A stretch of DNA of 50,937 nt from Oscillospiraceae bacterium (lineage in GTDB: Bacteria; Bacillota; Clostridia; Oscillospirales; Oscillospiraceae): assembly GCA_017550645.1 (NCBI GenBank), contig JAFZOI010000031.1, positions 1 to 50,937 on the forward strand, given 5' to 3'. The number at the start of each line of letters is the position of its first letter. The stretch's first letter is position 1. The position numbers and the translations under genes were made by a program. The notes under the pieces were generated by a model. The model searched no databases. It had not been told where the DNA came from and saw nothing but the letters and a program-made list of their open reading frames with translations. This document shows, in pieces, positions 18,701 to 25,116 of this stretch.

Positions 18701-19489
18701 GGTTACTTCGCTTCCATCGGCGGTTATACCGAGGCGGAGCACGGCCAGAATTCCGGATGGCTCTATATGGTCGACGGGGCGACGCCTTCTGTCACGGCCG
18801 ATCAGTATTTCTTCACCAAGGATTCGACGCTGATATTCTTCTACACCGATGATTATTCGAAGGATTACGGTTCCGAAGCGTGGAATACCGAGCCTTCCGG
18901 CGACGACAAGGATAACGACACGTTCTTCGACGACGTTGAAGAGACGGATTGGTTCTATGATGCCGTCAAGTACGCTGCCGACAACGGCCTTATGAACGGC
19001 ATAGGGGACAACAAGTTCGATCCTGCCGGAACGACGACGCGCGGCATGGTCGTGACGATACTCTACCGCCTTGAGGGCGAGCCGGAAGTCTCTGCGGAGA
19101 GCATTTTCTCCGACGTGTCGACCGAAGACCCCGAGTGGTACACCGACGCTGTCCTCTGGGCTTCCGAGAACGGCATCATACAGGGCTACGCCGAGGGCGG
19201 AAATATGGTGTTCGGTACGGACGACCCGATAACCCGCGAGCAGTTCGCGACCATCCTCTACCGCTATGAGCAGTACAAGGGCGGCGGCTTTGTCGGCGAT
19301 TGGTATTTCCTGCTCGAATATGAGGACGCCGATCAGATCAGCGACTGGGCCGACGAGGCCATGCATTGGTGCGTCATGAAGGGCATCATCAAGGGCTGCA
19401 CGGAGACGACGCTCGTCCCGAAGGGCAAGGCCTCCCGTGCCGAAGCCGCGACGATGCTGATGCGCTTCATCGAGAGCGCGAAAGGATAA
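15725..19489 (+). CDS. SLH-anchored transcobalamin/intrinsic-factor-like surface protein (toroid + DUF4430)
   Basis: Predicted extracellular cobalamin-capture protein of 1254 residues under a B12 riboswitch. The TTG start has GGGTGA 5 bases upstream; the ATG at 15737 is the alternative. Domains in order: signal peptide (about 1-34, AALLALVMVVCLLPCAAFA); three spaced modules each ending in an (I/V)QNxYxxDWxGG motif near residues 245, 380 and 504; an alanine-rich alpha/alpha toroid of prenyltransferase/squalene-cyclase type (about 538-821); a PEGA-like beta domain (838-920); a DUF4430 domain (935-1043, motif NSGWLYMVDG); and three SLH repeats (1064-1254). In mammals the toroid plus DUF4430-like beta domain is the B12-binding architecture of intrinsic factor and transcobalamin. 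Binding is inferred from this layout and the riboswitch. Confidence 0.87.
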   Translation: MSKSMSKRALAALLALVMVVCLLPCAAFAEGEDTFDLAITQCTEIGEYMEGPVYYYSGEIPTDAANIRFVDFDPDDVSFISGLLYDMVYEPTNIAPLRGGFIVPDEFAESDSWVPKAAYSDFDFTGKYFYCISYETEEDDCKASFVVNIPTEETTEIPFTATADGDVLVVSLSDEKYECYGVPADLFIVAVPLRYIEKVTLDFGENEYIATYYDAEGTYGGAYTPEWDKGEKSIDVPDFDYFVWIQNPYASDWMSGGDTVFVVCFKPIFEAYVSGTDTQLTEVEYEKNGYNYNSYDFQSDSYTMVEGDLYTITVPFGVTDIDFVFSDNCLAYNYNVTGSHPAVAKTALAGFLDTDELTVGYSEYTRSIDSDADGVIDYIQVQNPYNSDWSGAELLYAITFKYIFGAYVDGEAMTDIEVAEGTYPTFAYDENYNPIPGDPVTLYTVALPDGTETVDLVFPEAVLAYNYTSDAKTWIAGDFDATVGVTELTVSVDANSDGEPDCIQVQNLYNEDWTGGEVIYAITFDVGGLTPGGEGADVTAEELRDNIAAKLAETGISDDGNAAWFAADMMAYAGLFPDSESKLSDQQKQDMADKAIAEIAAATTPNAAARNIIALAAMGFDPRQLTAADGEALDAVAKLDELTFGEEGALTSGASNVYAMPYILIAYQQFNDCEEQCLALVNAAIEAKAGWLDATWGVDGLTPMLLALAPYSQEENVKAALDEALAALAAAQVEDGSIADYTGAGNAASTGLAMAGLAALGTDPAEFVNGTSGKSLKDGIVIFAGEDGASLVPISSTFSTEQGFRGLVALAGAQNGAYRIFDFSGNIDQRVPAAATSAKAGADFSVAPSDATVTVKDAEGNIVEPSAQGGKSYDLDAGTYTYTVEKEGYVTASGVIVITEADVEAAERHAVSISLTPDESGTELVTITVKVLVHDPDTCGNALTYKNDPDKYYSIFGNESYQITMNSATANAADALVAALIENNIEYELRSNGYFASIGGYTEAEHGQNSGWLYMVDGATPSVTADQYFFTKDSTLIFFYTDDYSKDYGSEAWNTEPSGDDKDNDTFFDDVEETDWFYDAVKYAADNGLMNGIGDNKFDPAGTTTRGMVVTILYRLEGEPEVSAESIFSDVSTEDPEWYTDAVLWASENGIIQGYAEGGNMVFGTDDPITREQFATILYRYEQYKGGGFVGDWYFLLEYEDADQISDWADEAMHWCVMKGIIKGCTETTLVPKGKASRAEAATMLMRFIESAKG

Positions 19490-19503
19490 GCGCTGCAAAC
19501 ATG

Positions 19504-19533
19504 AGAGGGGCACGGTCCGCCGTGCCCCTCTTT
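19504..19533 (+). terminator. Terminator of the DUF4430/SLH gene
   Basis: Perfect 12-base stem AGAGGGGCACGG / CCGTGCCCCTCT with a tetraloop TCCG, then TTATTT. Confidence 0.92.
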
Positions 19534-19546
19534 ATTTGCCGAGGTG

Positions 19547-19575
19547 TTGATTGGCGCGGTCGAAGTTGGTATAAT
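19547..19575 (+). promoter_or_regulatory. Promoter of the RNA methyltransferase gene
   Basis: -35 TTGATT (19547-19552), 17-base spacer, -10 TATAAT (19570-19575) in an extended TGGTATAAT context. Confidence 0.78.
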
Positions 19576-19620
19576 CGAAAGGCAAAGCTGACCGATAACC
19601 CCTGGACATGGTGGTGTGAA

Positions 19621-20439
19621 ATGCCGAATATCATAGAGATAAATGACGCGCGCGACCCTGCGCTCGACGTATTTTCAAGGCTTACTGAGGCGCAGCTCCG
19701 CAGCAGGCTCGAGCCCGAAAAGGGCCTTTTTATAGCCGAAAGCCCGAAGGTCATAAAGATAGCGCTCAACGTCGGGCTTCAACCCGTGTCTCTGCTCATG
19801 GAGCGGCGGCACATAGAGGGAGACGGCGCTGAGATAATAGCCCGCTGCGGCGATATACCCGTCTATACGGGCGACAGGGAAGTCCTCGAAGCTCTGACAG
19901 GCTACGCGCTCACACGCGGCGTGCTGTGCGCCATGCGCAGACCTGCGCCGCTTTCACTTGAAGAAGTCTGCTCCGGCGCTCGGCGAATATGCATACTTGA
20001 GGGCGTAGTCGACTCGACGAACATAGGCGCGATATTTCGCTCCGCCGCAGCGCTCGGCGTGGACGCCGTGCTCGTTACCGAGAGCTGCTGCGATCCGCTC
20101 GTACGGCGCGCCGTGCGCGTCAGCATGGGGACGGTCTTTCAGGTCCCGTGGACGTATATCTCCGGCGGCTGGCCCGAGCCCGGGCTCGACCTCGTGCGGG
20201 AGCTCGGCTTCAAGACAGTCGCGCTCGCTCTGACAGACGATTCCGTCGCCATAGACGACTCGGCGCTCTGCTCCGAGCCGAAGCTCGCGCTCATACTCGG
20301 CGCGGAGGGCGACGGCCTCGCTGCGAAGACCATCGCCGCCTGCGACTATACGGCGCGTATCCCTATGGCGCGAGGGGTGGACTCTCTGAACGTCGCCGCG
20401 GCGAGCGCGGTCGCGTTTTGGCAGCTTCGCGCGAGATAA
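19621..20439 (+). CDS. SpoU/TrmH-family RNA 2'-O-methyltransferase
   Basis: 272-residue SPOUT-class RNA methyltransferase using SAM to methylate a ribose 2'-OH in rRNA or tRNA. The three SpoU motifs are present: motif 1 STNIGAIFRSAAALGVDAV (from residue 132), motif 2 LILGAEGDGL, and motif 3 IPMARGVDSLNVAAAS near the C-terminus, forming the trefoil-knot SAM site. The N-terminal 100 residues form the substrate-binding extension seen in RlmB/TsnR-like members. The target nucleotide is not predictable. An upstream in-frame extension overlaps the previous gene and its terminator, so the ATG at 19621, with GGTGGTGTGA before it and a promoter 46 bases away, is used. Confidence 0.92.
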   Translation: MPNIIEINDARDPALDVFSRLTEAQLRSRLEPEKGLFIAESPKVIKIALNVGLQPVSLLMERRHIEGDGAEIIARCGDIPVYTGDREVLEALTGYALTRGVLCAMRRPAPLSLEEVCSGARRICILEGVVDSTNIGAIFRSAAALGVDAVLVTESCCDPLVRRAVRVSMGTVFQVPWTYISGGWPEPGLDLVRELGFKTVALALTDDSVAIDDSALCSEPKLALILGAEGDGLAAKTIAACDYTARIPMARGVDSLNVAAASAVAFWQLRAR

Positions 20440-20451
20440 AGAAACACAAAG

Positions 20452-20487
20452 AAACGGCGTTGTCCGGATTAGAACAACGCCGTTTTT
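20452..20487. terminator. Bidirectional terminator
   Basis: Perfect 12-base stem AAACGGCGTTGT / ACAACGCCGTTT, ten-base loop, TTCTTTT on the + side and GTTTCTTT on the - side. It separates the RNA methyltransferase from the convergent URO-D/flavoprotein operon. Confidence 0.9.
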
Positions 20488-20490
20488 CTT

Positions 20491-20835
20491 TTAATGGTTT
20501 CGCCCGACGGGCGGAGTCGTGTTCGGTTCGGGAGGATCGAGCATGCCCATGCGGAACTCCTCGCCGGTCGCCTTGCGCCGCCATATGGTCGAGATGCGCT
20601 GCGAGGCCGTGGGGATAAGCGTCAGCGCCTTATGCGGGCACTCCTGAACGCAGCTTCCGCAGAACCAGCACTCCTCCGCGAAGAGGACGATGGGCTCGCC
20701 GCCCTTCTCGGGATTGGGGATCATGACGTCCGAGGAGCAGGTGTTGACGCAGACGTTGCAGCCGACGCATTTATCCTTGTCGAAAAGCAGGATGCGGCTC
20801 GGCTCGGCGATGCTGGGATAAGAAAACGTAGCCAT
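20491..20835 (-). CDS. Two-[4Fe-4S] ferredoxin, AprB-like electron-transfer subunit
   Basis: 114-residue ferredoxin with two complete CxxCxxCxxxC cluster motifs: C23/C26/C29/C33 (CVGCNVCVNTC) and C56/C59/C62/C66 (CWFCGSCVQEC). The C-terminal tail (about 45 residues) lacks cysteines. This layout resembles the beta subunit of adenylylsulfate reductase. The start at 20835 is set by GGAAAGGAG 8 bases upstream; a longer in-frame extension has no support. It follows the AprA/FrdA-like flavoprotein gene by 16 bases and very probably passes electrons to or from its FAD. Last gene of a four-gene operon. Confidence 0.88.
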   Translation of the reverse strand: MATFSYPSIAEPSRILLFDKDKCVGCNVCVNTCSSDVMIPNPEKGGEPIVLFAEECWFCGSCVQECPHKALTLIPTASQRISTIWRRKATGEEFRMGMLDPPEPNTTPPVGRNH

Positions 20836-20851
20836 GTTTCCGCTCCTTTCC

Positions 20852-22858
20852 TCAGTCGAGCTCCGCGTACTTGACGTAGTTGTCATGCAGCGTCGTCAAA
20901 TACGGGTCGCGCAGATAGTAGTCGCAGGGAGCCTCGCGGACAGAAACGCCCTTTTCGGTCTGCGAAACGGGCAGGAACTTGTGCCATTCGGGCTCGTCGA
21001 CGTTCGGATAGTCTATCCTCATGAAGCCGAGAAGCTTCGAAGAACCCTTGCGCGCCTTCGCCGACTGCCAGTAGCAGGAGGCAAGATCGGTCAGACGGTA
21101 GCACTCGATCGCGCGCGCGAGCTCGTGCGGGTTGTTGGCGTACATGCGGTTGCCCTCGGTCCTGCGCAGGTCGGCCATGCGTATAAGTCCGCGGTCGAAT
21201 ATCTCCTCGGTCTTGACGTTCCAGTAATCCTGAAATACGCGCGCGAGAGCCGCGTTGAACTCGTGCCAGCCAACGTCGCCGCCCTTGGTGACGGGCGTAT
21301 AGACCTCGTCCTTCTCGCGGTCTATCTGACCGCGCTCGGGCTCGACGGCGGGATGGTTCTTGGCGAAAACGGCGGCCTGCCTGCCGCAATAGCGGCCGGT
21401 GGTCTGAGCCTCGCCGTGGCAGCCGGAGCCGAAGAGCGGGTTGCCGCCGGCGACGAAGAGGCCGGGCAGGGAGGACTGGAGCCTCCAGTCGGTAAAGACG
21501 CCGCCCTGACGCTTCGTCGAGACCCAGGTCTTCGGGGTCTGCTCGGGAGCGAGCCATGAGGTGCGCGCGTGTATGCCGTTGTCGGCGGAGATGGCGTACT
21601 GAAGCATATCCTGCGAGGGATCGAAGCCCCAAGCCTGCAGATTTTCGAAAATGGGAACGCGGCACTTGCCCTCCTGAGCGAGCATGAGGTTCCAGATTAT
21701 CTTTCTGGATTTCTCGGGCATTCCCGCAAAGTCGTCGTAGAGGGGAAGGCTGTATTCGCCGCTGCGTATCTTCTCCGCGAGCTTCGGGTCGAGCGTCGTG
21801 ACGTTGTAGTCCGACGTGACCGGGGTCGCGAGGCCGATGCCGTGACCAATGACGAACTTGTCGGGATCGGCGGCCTGGAAGATCTGCTTCTCCTCGGTCA
21901 GAAGCTCACCCTTCGTGTTCGCGTAGGGAACGTACTTGAGATTCGTATCGACGACGCGCGCGCCCTGATACGTGTTGTCGGTGTTGCCCATGCTGTACGG
22001 CGCGTAGCCGAGGCCCGTGCCCATGCCGAACTCCGGCGTGAGCGCCTCCATCATGACCATCTCCGCGCCCGCGTTCCAAGCTATCGTGTGGCCCATGTTG
22101 ACGAGGTTTATGTCCGTCATGGCGGAGCCCGATGTCATAAACGGGGCGAAGGAGCCGAGACGGCTTCCGCCGCCGGTCGCGAGCACGACGGCCTTGGCCT
22201 TGAAGATGTAAAACTCGCCCGTCCTGTCGTTGACGCCGGTCGCGCCGATGACGCGCGTGCCCTTGACGCCGTTTTCCGTCAGCAAGGAAGAAACGCATAT
22301 GCGCTCATAGACCTTGACGCCCATGCTGAGCATCTCGCGGGCGACGACGGGCTTGACGTTGTTGCCATATATGCGCAGGCAGTGCTTGTTATCAACGTCG
22401 TAGGCAAAGAGGAGCTTCGTCTCCTCGTCGCGCCAGATGGTGTCCTTGAATTCGCCTTCCTCGTCGCGGATCTGGAGGCCCATCTGCTCGAGCTCGAGCA
22501 GCGTATCCCAGCCCTCCATGCCGATAATATAGCGGGCGGCGCCGTTGGTGTAGCCGCCGGAGACCTGCATCGCGACATCGGAATACATCTCGGGAGTTAT
22601 CTTGCTGCACGGATTGCGCACCGCGCCGTGCCAGTGGTCGACGCCCGCGCCCCCCTGTCCGCTGTGCTTGACAAAGCCGCGGTCAGCCACGACGACGGAC
22701 ACGCCGTGCTGAGCCGCGCTGATGGCCGCGCGGCATCCGGCGACGCCGCCTCCGACGACGAGAACGTCGGATTCTATGACGTTTTCCTTCCCGTAATTGA
22801 CCTCATACGGCCATTCGGGAAGCTTGCCGGTCTTATTAACGTATTCGTGCCAGTTCAA
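20852..22858 (-). CDS. FAD-dependent oxidoreductase, AprA/fumarate-reductase flavoprotein family
   Basis: 668-residue flavoprotein of the succinate dehydrogenase/fumarate reductase/APS reductase alpha superfamily. The FAD-binding Rossmann motif VLVVGGGVAGCRAA is at 32-45, followed by SGQGGAGVDHWHG. A second FAD segment is AKAVVLATGGGSR, and near the C-terminal part of the FAD domain GLFVAGGNPLFGSG. A helical C-terminal domain (about 535-668) follows. The start is TTG, with a perfect GGAGGTGA 4 bases upstream. It sits 18 bases after a URO-D gene and 16 before the ferredoxin gene, so a flavoprotein-ferredoxin pair is likely. The substrate is unknown. The APS-reductase label should not be taken literally: no sulfate-reduction genes are near. 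Confidence 0.88.
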   Translation of the reverse strand: MNWHEYVNKTGKLPEWPYEVNYGKENVIESDVLVVGGGVAGCRAAISAAQHGVSVVVADRGFVKHSGQGGAGVDHWHGAVRNPCSKITPEMYSDVAMQVSGGYTNGAARYIIGMEGWDTLLELEQMGLQIRDEEGEFKDTIWRDEETKLLFAYDVDNKHCLRIYGNNVKPVVAREMLSMGVKVYERICVSSLLTENGVKGTRVIGATGVNDRTGEFYIFKAKAVVLATGGGSRLGSFAPFMTSGSAMTDINLVNMGHTIAWNAGAEMVMMEALTPEFGMGTGLGYAPYSMGNTDNTYQGARVVDTNLKYVPYANTKGELLTEEKQIFQAADPDKFVIGHGIGLATPVTSDYNVTTLDPKLAEKIRSGEYSLPLYDDFAGMPEKSRKIIWNLMLAQEGKCRVPIFENLQAWGFDPSQDMLQYAISADNGIHARTSWLAPEQTPKTWVSTKRQGGVFTDWRLQSSLPGLFVAGGNPLFGSGCHGEAQTTGRYCGRQAAVFAKNHPAVEPERGQIDREKDEVYTPVTKGGDVGWHEFNAALARVFQDYWNVKTEEIFDRGLIRMADLRRTEGNRMYANNPHELARAIECYRLTDLASCYWQSAKARKGSSKLLGFMRIDYPNVDEPEWHKFLPVSQTEKGVSVREAPCDYYLRDPYLTTLHDNYVKYAELD

Positions 22859-22876
22859 ACCGTCACCTCCGGCTTA

Positions 22877-23875
22877 TCAGCTAATGCCGTGGTTCTTGTA
22901 ATAGGGCTGGACGTAATCGAAATAGAAGTCGTGGATGAACTGGGTGCGCCTTTTGACCTTGGGATCGTCGCCCATGGCGCCCATGACGGAGAAGGAGAAG
23001 CCGCCGCCGGGCGCGAAGGTCTCGACGTATTCGACCATGCCTGCGCGGAGCTCTTCCTCGTCGTAGACCTGGCCCCACTTGACGTTGTCCCAGCCGCCGG
23101 CAATGCCGAGCTTGCGGCCCCACTTCTTCTTGATGCCGACGAGGTCGTTCGTCGTCTGGGCGGGGTTCCAATTGGAGATGCCCATCTCGACCCAGTCGGG
23201 AATGAACTGCTCGCACTTGCCGCAGTCGTGACGCTCGATGAACATGCCGTTTTCCAGGGCGAGATCGCAGTGCTTTTTGTGGTAGGGCTTGAAGAACTCG
23301 TGATACATCTCGACGCTGAAGAACGGGGCGCGGTAGGCCGCGTCGTCGTCCATGAGCATGAGCCCGTCGGGATGGACGTACTTCGTCTGCATCTTCTGGA
23401 CGAGCAGATAGAAGTCGGAGATGTAGTCGAGCATGGCCTTGACCTCTTCCGGCTCCTCGTAGAGGGCGAGCATGGCGTCCTCGAAGCCCATGAGGGAGAC
23501 GAGCGTCAGGAAGTAGTCGCCGTTGGAGAAGGTGATGTACTTGTGCTCGAGGTCGACGCCCTTTGTCTTCTTGGCATAATAGTCCTCAAAGTCAAAATCG
23601 GAAAAATCGGGGATCTTGAGCTGGTCCCGCCATTTAAGGATGTCGGTGACGACATACTCGCCCGGCGCGGGCATCGCGCCGTTATTGAGGTCGGCGCTGC
23701 CGACGTACTTGACGCCGAGGGTAGTGACTATGGGGCCGTTGGGGCAGGCCTGCGGGGTGAGCAGATCTTCCGCGACGCGGCCGCCGTGGCCGTCGAGCAT
23801 GGAAGGAATGTACTCGGGGACTTCGCCGCTGAGATATCTGATGTAGTTCTCTTTGGGGCTGAGTTTGAATTCCAT
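22877..23875 (-). CDS. Uroporphyrinogen decarboxylase-superfamily protein (methyltransferase-like)
   Basis: 332-residue TIM-barrel protein of the URO-D superfamily. It is closer to the MtaA/CmuA-type methylcorrinoid methyltransferase branch than to heme-pathway HemE: it lacks HemE's N-terminal arginine-rich signature and carries RHDCGKC (H216, C218, C221), matching the His-x-Cys zinc pair of MtaA. The usual third ligand, a cysteine roughly 75 residues later, is absent; C221 may replace it. Second gene of the operon, 41 bases after its paralogue and 18 before the flavoprotein. GAAGG precedes the ATG. No corrinoid protein gene is present nearby, so a methyl-transfer role is an inference from family only. 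Confidence 0.82.
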   Translation of the reverse strand: MEFKLSPKENYIRYLSGEVPEYIPSMLDGHGGRVAEDLLTPQACPNGPIVTTLGVKYVGSADLNNGAMPAPGEYVVTDILKWRDQLKIPDFSDFDFEDYYAKKTKGVDLEHKYITFSNGDYFLTLVSLMGFEDAMLALYEEPEEVKAMLDYISDFYLLVQKMQTKYVHPDGLMLMDDDAAYRAPFFSVEMYHEFFKPYHKKHCDLALENGMFIERHDCGKCEQFIPDWVEMGISNWNPAQTTNDLVGIKKKWGRKLGIAGGWDNVKWGQVYDEEELRAGMVEYVETFAPGGGFSFSVMGAMGDDPKVKRRTQFIHDFYFDYVQPYYKNHGIS

Positions 23876-23916
23876 GATGAACCTTCTTTCGTCAAAAGCT
23901 GTATGTCGAATTTTAC

Positions 23917-24909
23917 TTACTTACGGTTGAAGATGATGTCGCTCATGCGGTTGATCTCAGCGGTGACGGTGTCGTAGACGCCGAAGCTGCTGCCCGGGCC
24001 GCCGGCGGTCATGCCGGGAATGAAGTAGAGCGGGCCGCAGTCTCTGCACATCTGCTCGACGTAGGCGCTGACTTCCTCGGGCTTCCAGCCGGGAACGTCG
24101 ACTATGCCGTTGTTGATGCCGCCCATGAAGCTTATCTGGCCGCCGTACTTCTTGACCAGCTCGGGGACGTTGTTCGTGTTGAGGACGCCCTGCCAGATGT
24201 CGATGCCCATCTCTATCATATAGGGGACGAGCGTCGCCGCGTAGCTGTCGCTGTGGTGGATTATGAGCTCGACGCCGTGGGACTTGTAGTAGCCGTAGAT
24301 CTCCTTGTAGCTGTCGAGGAAGAACTCGGCGAACATGTCTGGCGAAAGGAAGGTGGAGCGCTGGCTGCCCCAGTCGTCGTGGTGGATTATCGCGTCGGGC
24401 TTCATGTATTTGCACATCTGCTCAGCGAAGCGGAGCTCGTAATCGGTCAGATATTTGATAAGGTCGTGCATGTCGTCGGGCTCAAGATAGAAGTTGGCCA
24501 TGGCGTCGTCCATGCCCATGAGGTAGTGCGACTGCTCAAAGAGGCCCGGAGCGATGGTCGGGCAGGCGAACTGCTCGTTCTTGTCTATCTTGGCGGCTTT
24601 CTCCGCGAACGGAGCCCAGTCGTCCTCGGTAAAGTCGAGGGCCGGCGCGTGCACGACGTCGCGCCACTGGGTGATGTCCTTGAGGACCTTGTGCTCGGCG
24701 TCATGGACGGGGAAGGGGCCCGGGGTGTTGGGCGCCCAGGTTATCGTTACGCCCCACTCGTCGACTATGGTGCCGCCGGGCTTGAGCCCGCTCCTGGCGC
24801 CGCGTCCGGGGCGGCCCATGGCAAAGGAAAGAGCCTCGAATTGGTTAACAAAGCGGTCGGGGTGCCCGCCGCGTATGCATTCAAGCATGTTCTGTCTTTT
24901 TGTCAGCAT
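23917..24909 (-). CDS. Uroporphyrinogen decarboxylase-superfamily protein, divergent paralogue
   Basis: First gene of the operon; 330 residues, TIM-barrel URO-D superfamily. It aligns along its length with the next gene (MLTKRQNMLECIRGGHPDRF start, MGMDDAMANFY centre, PYMIEMGIDIWQG near 230-241). At the position of the His-x-Cys zinc pair it reads IIHHSDS (H218, H219, S220), so the cysteine is replaced by serine; C288 and C291 lie near where a third ligand would be. The pair may work as a heterodimer with one standard and one altered site. CAGGAGA precedes the ATG. It is transcribed divergently from the XRE regulator across a 207-bp AT-rich intergenic region. Confidence 0.82.
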   Translation of the reverse strand: MLTKRQNMLECIRGGHPDRFVNQFEALSFAMGRPGRGARSGLKPGGTIVDEWGVTITWAPNTPGPFPVHDAEHKVLKDITQWRDVVHAPALDFTEDDWAPFAEKAAKIDKNEQFACPTIAPGLFEQSHYLMGMDDAMANFYLEPDDMHDLIKYLTDYELRFAEQMCKYMKPDAIIHHDDWGSQRSTFLSPDMFAEFFLDSYKEIYGYYKSHGVELIIHHSDSYAATLVPYMIEMGIDIWQGVLNTNNVPELVKKYGGQISFMGGINNGIVDVPGWKPEEVSAYVEQMCRDCGPLYFIPGMTAGGPGSSFGVYDTVTAEINRMSDIIFNRK

Positions 24910-25048
24910 AACGTCTCCTGTCCGCAGCGCCTAACGCCGCTATTGTAATATAAATAATATAACACATAATGCTTTGAAAGGGAATACCTATAAATTACAA
25001 ACATTTTATCTTCAAGTCATAACGAACGTCCCGACGACCATGTTTGCA

Positions 25049-25063
25049 GGCACATAATGTGCC
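25049..25063. promoter_or_regulatory. Perfect 15-bp palindrome, candidate operator
   Basis: GGCACAT-A-ATGTGCC, a perfect 7+1+7 inverted repeat, lies 8 bases upstream of the regulator's -35 box, inside the divergent intergenic region between the URO-D operon and the XRE regulator. A dimeric HTH protein could bind here; the adjacent regulator is the obvious candidate. Confidence 0.55.
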
Positions 25064-25070
25064 ATTCATA

Positions 25071-25099
25071 TTGCAATCTGCGCACGAAGTGTGTATAAT
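25071..25099 (+). promoter_or_regulatory. Promoter of the XRE regulator gene
   Basis: -35 TTGCAA (25071-25076), 17-base spacer, consensus -10 TATAAT (25094-25099). The expected start, near 25106, lies only about 2-11 bases before the possible start codons, so the message would have almost no leader. Confidence 0.75.
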
Positions 25100-25116
25100 C
25101 AGATTGGGTGATAGAT

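Noticed and set aside
17687..19513. A 608-codon minus-strand open frame
   Set aside because: It is antisense to the DUF4430/SLH gene, runs through its terminator, and its composition is typical of a shadow frame.
21569..23977. An 802-codon plus-strand open frame
   Set aside because: It is antisense to the flavoprotein and URO-D genes, spans two real genes and their intergenic ribosome site, and shows no domain.
20491..24909. Dissimilatory sulfate reduction genes (aprBA)
   Set aside because: The flavoprotein and ferredoxin resemble AprA/AprB only in overall layout. No sat, dsrAB or qmo genes are present, and the partners are URO-D proteins.
22877..24909. Heme biosynthesis hemE
   Set aside because: Both proteins lack the HemE N-terminal arginine signature, and one carries a His-x-Cys motif. 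No other heme genes are adjacent.
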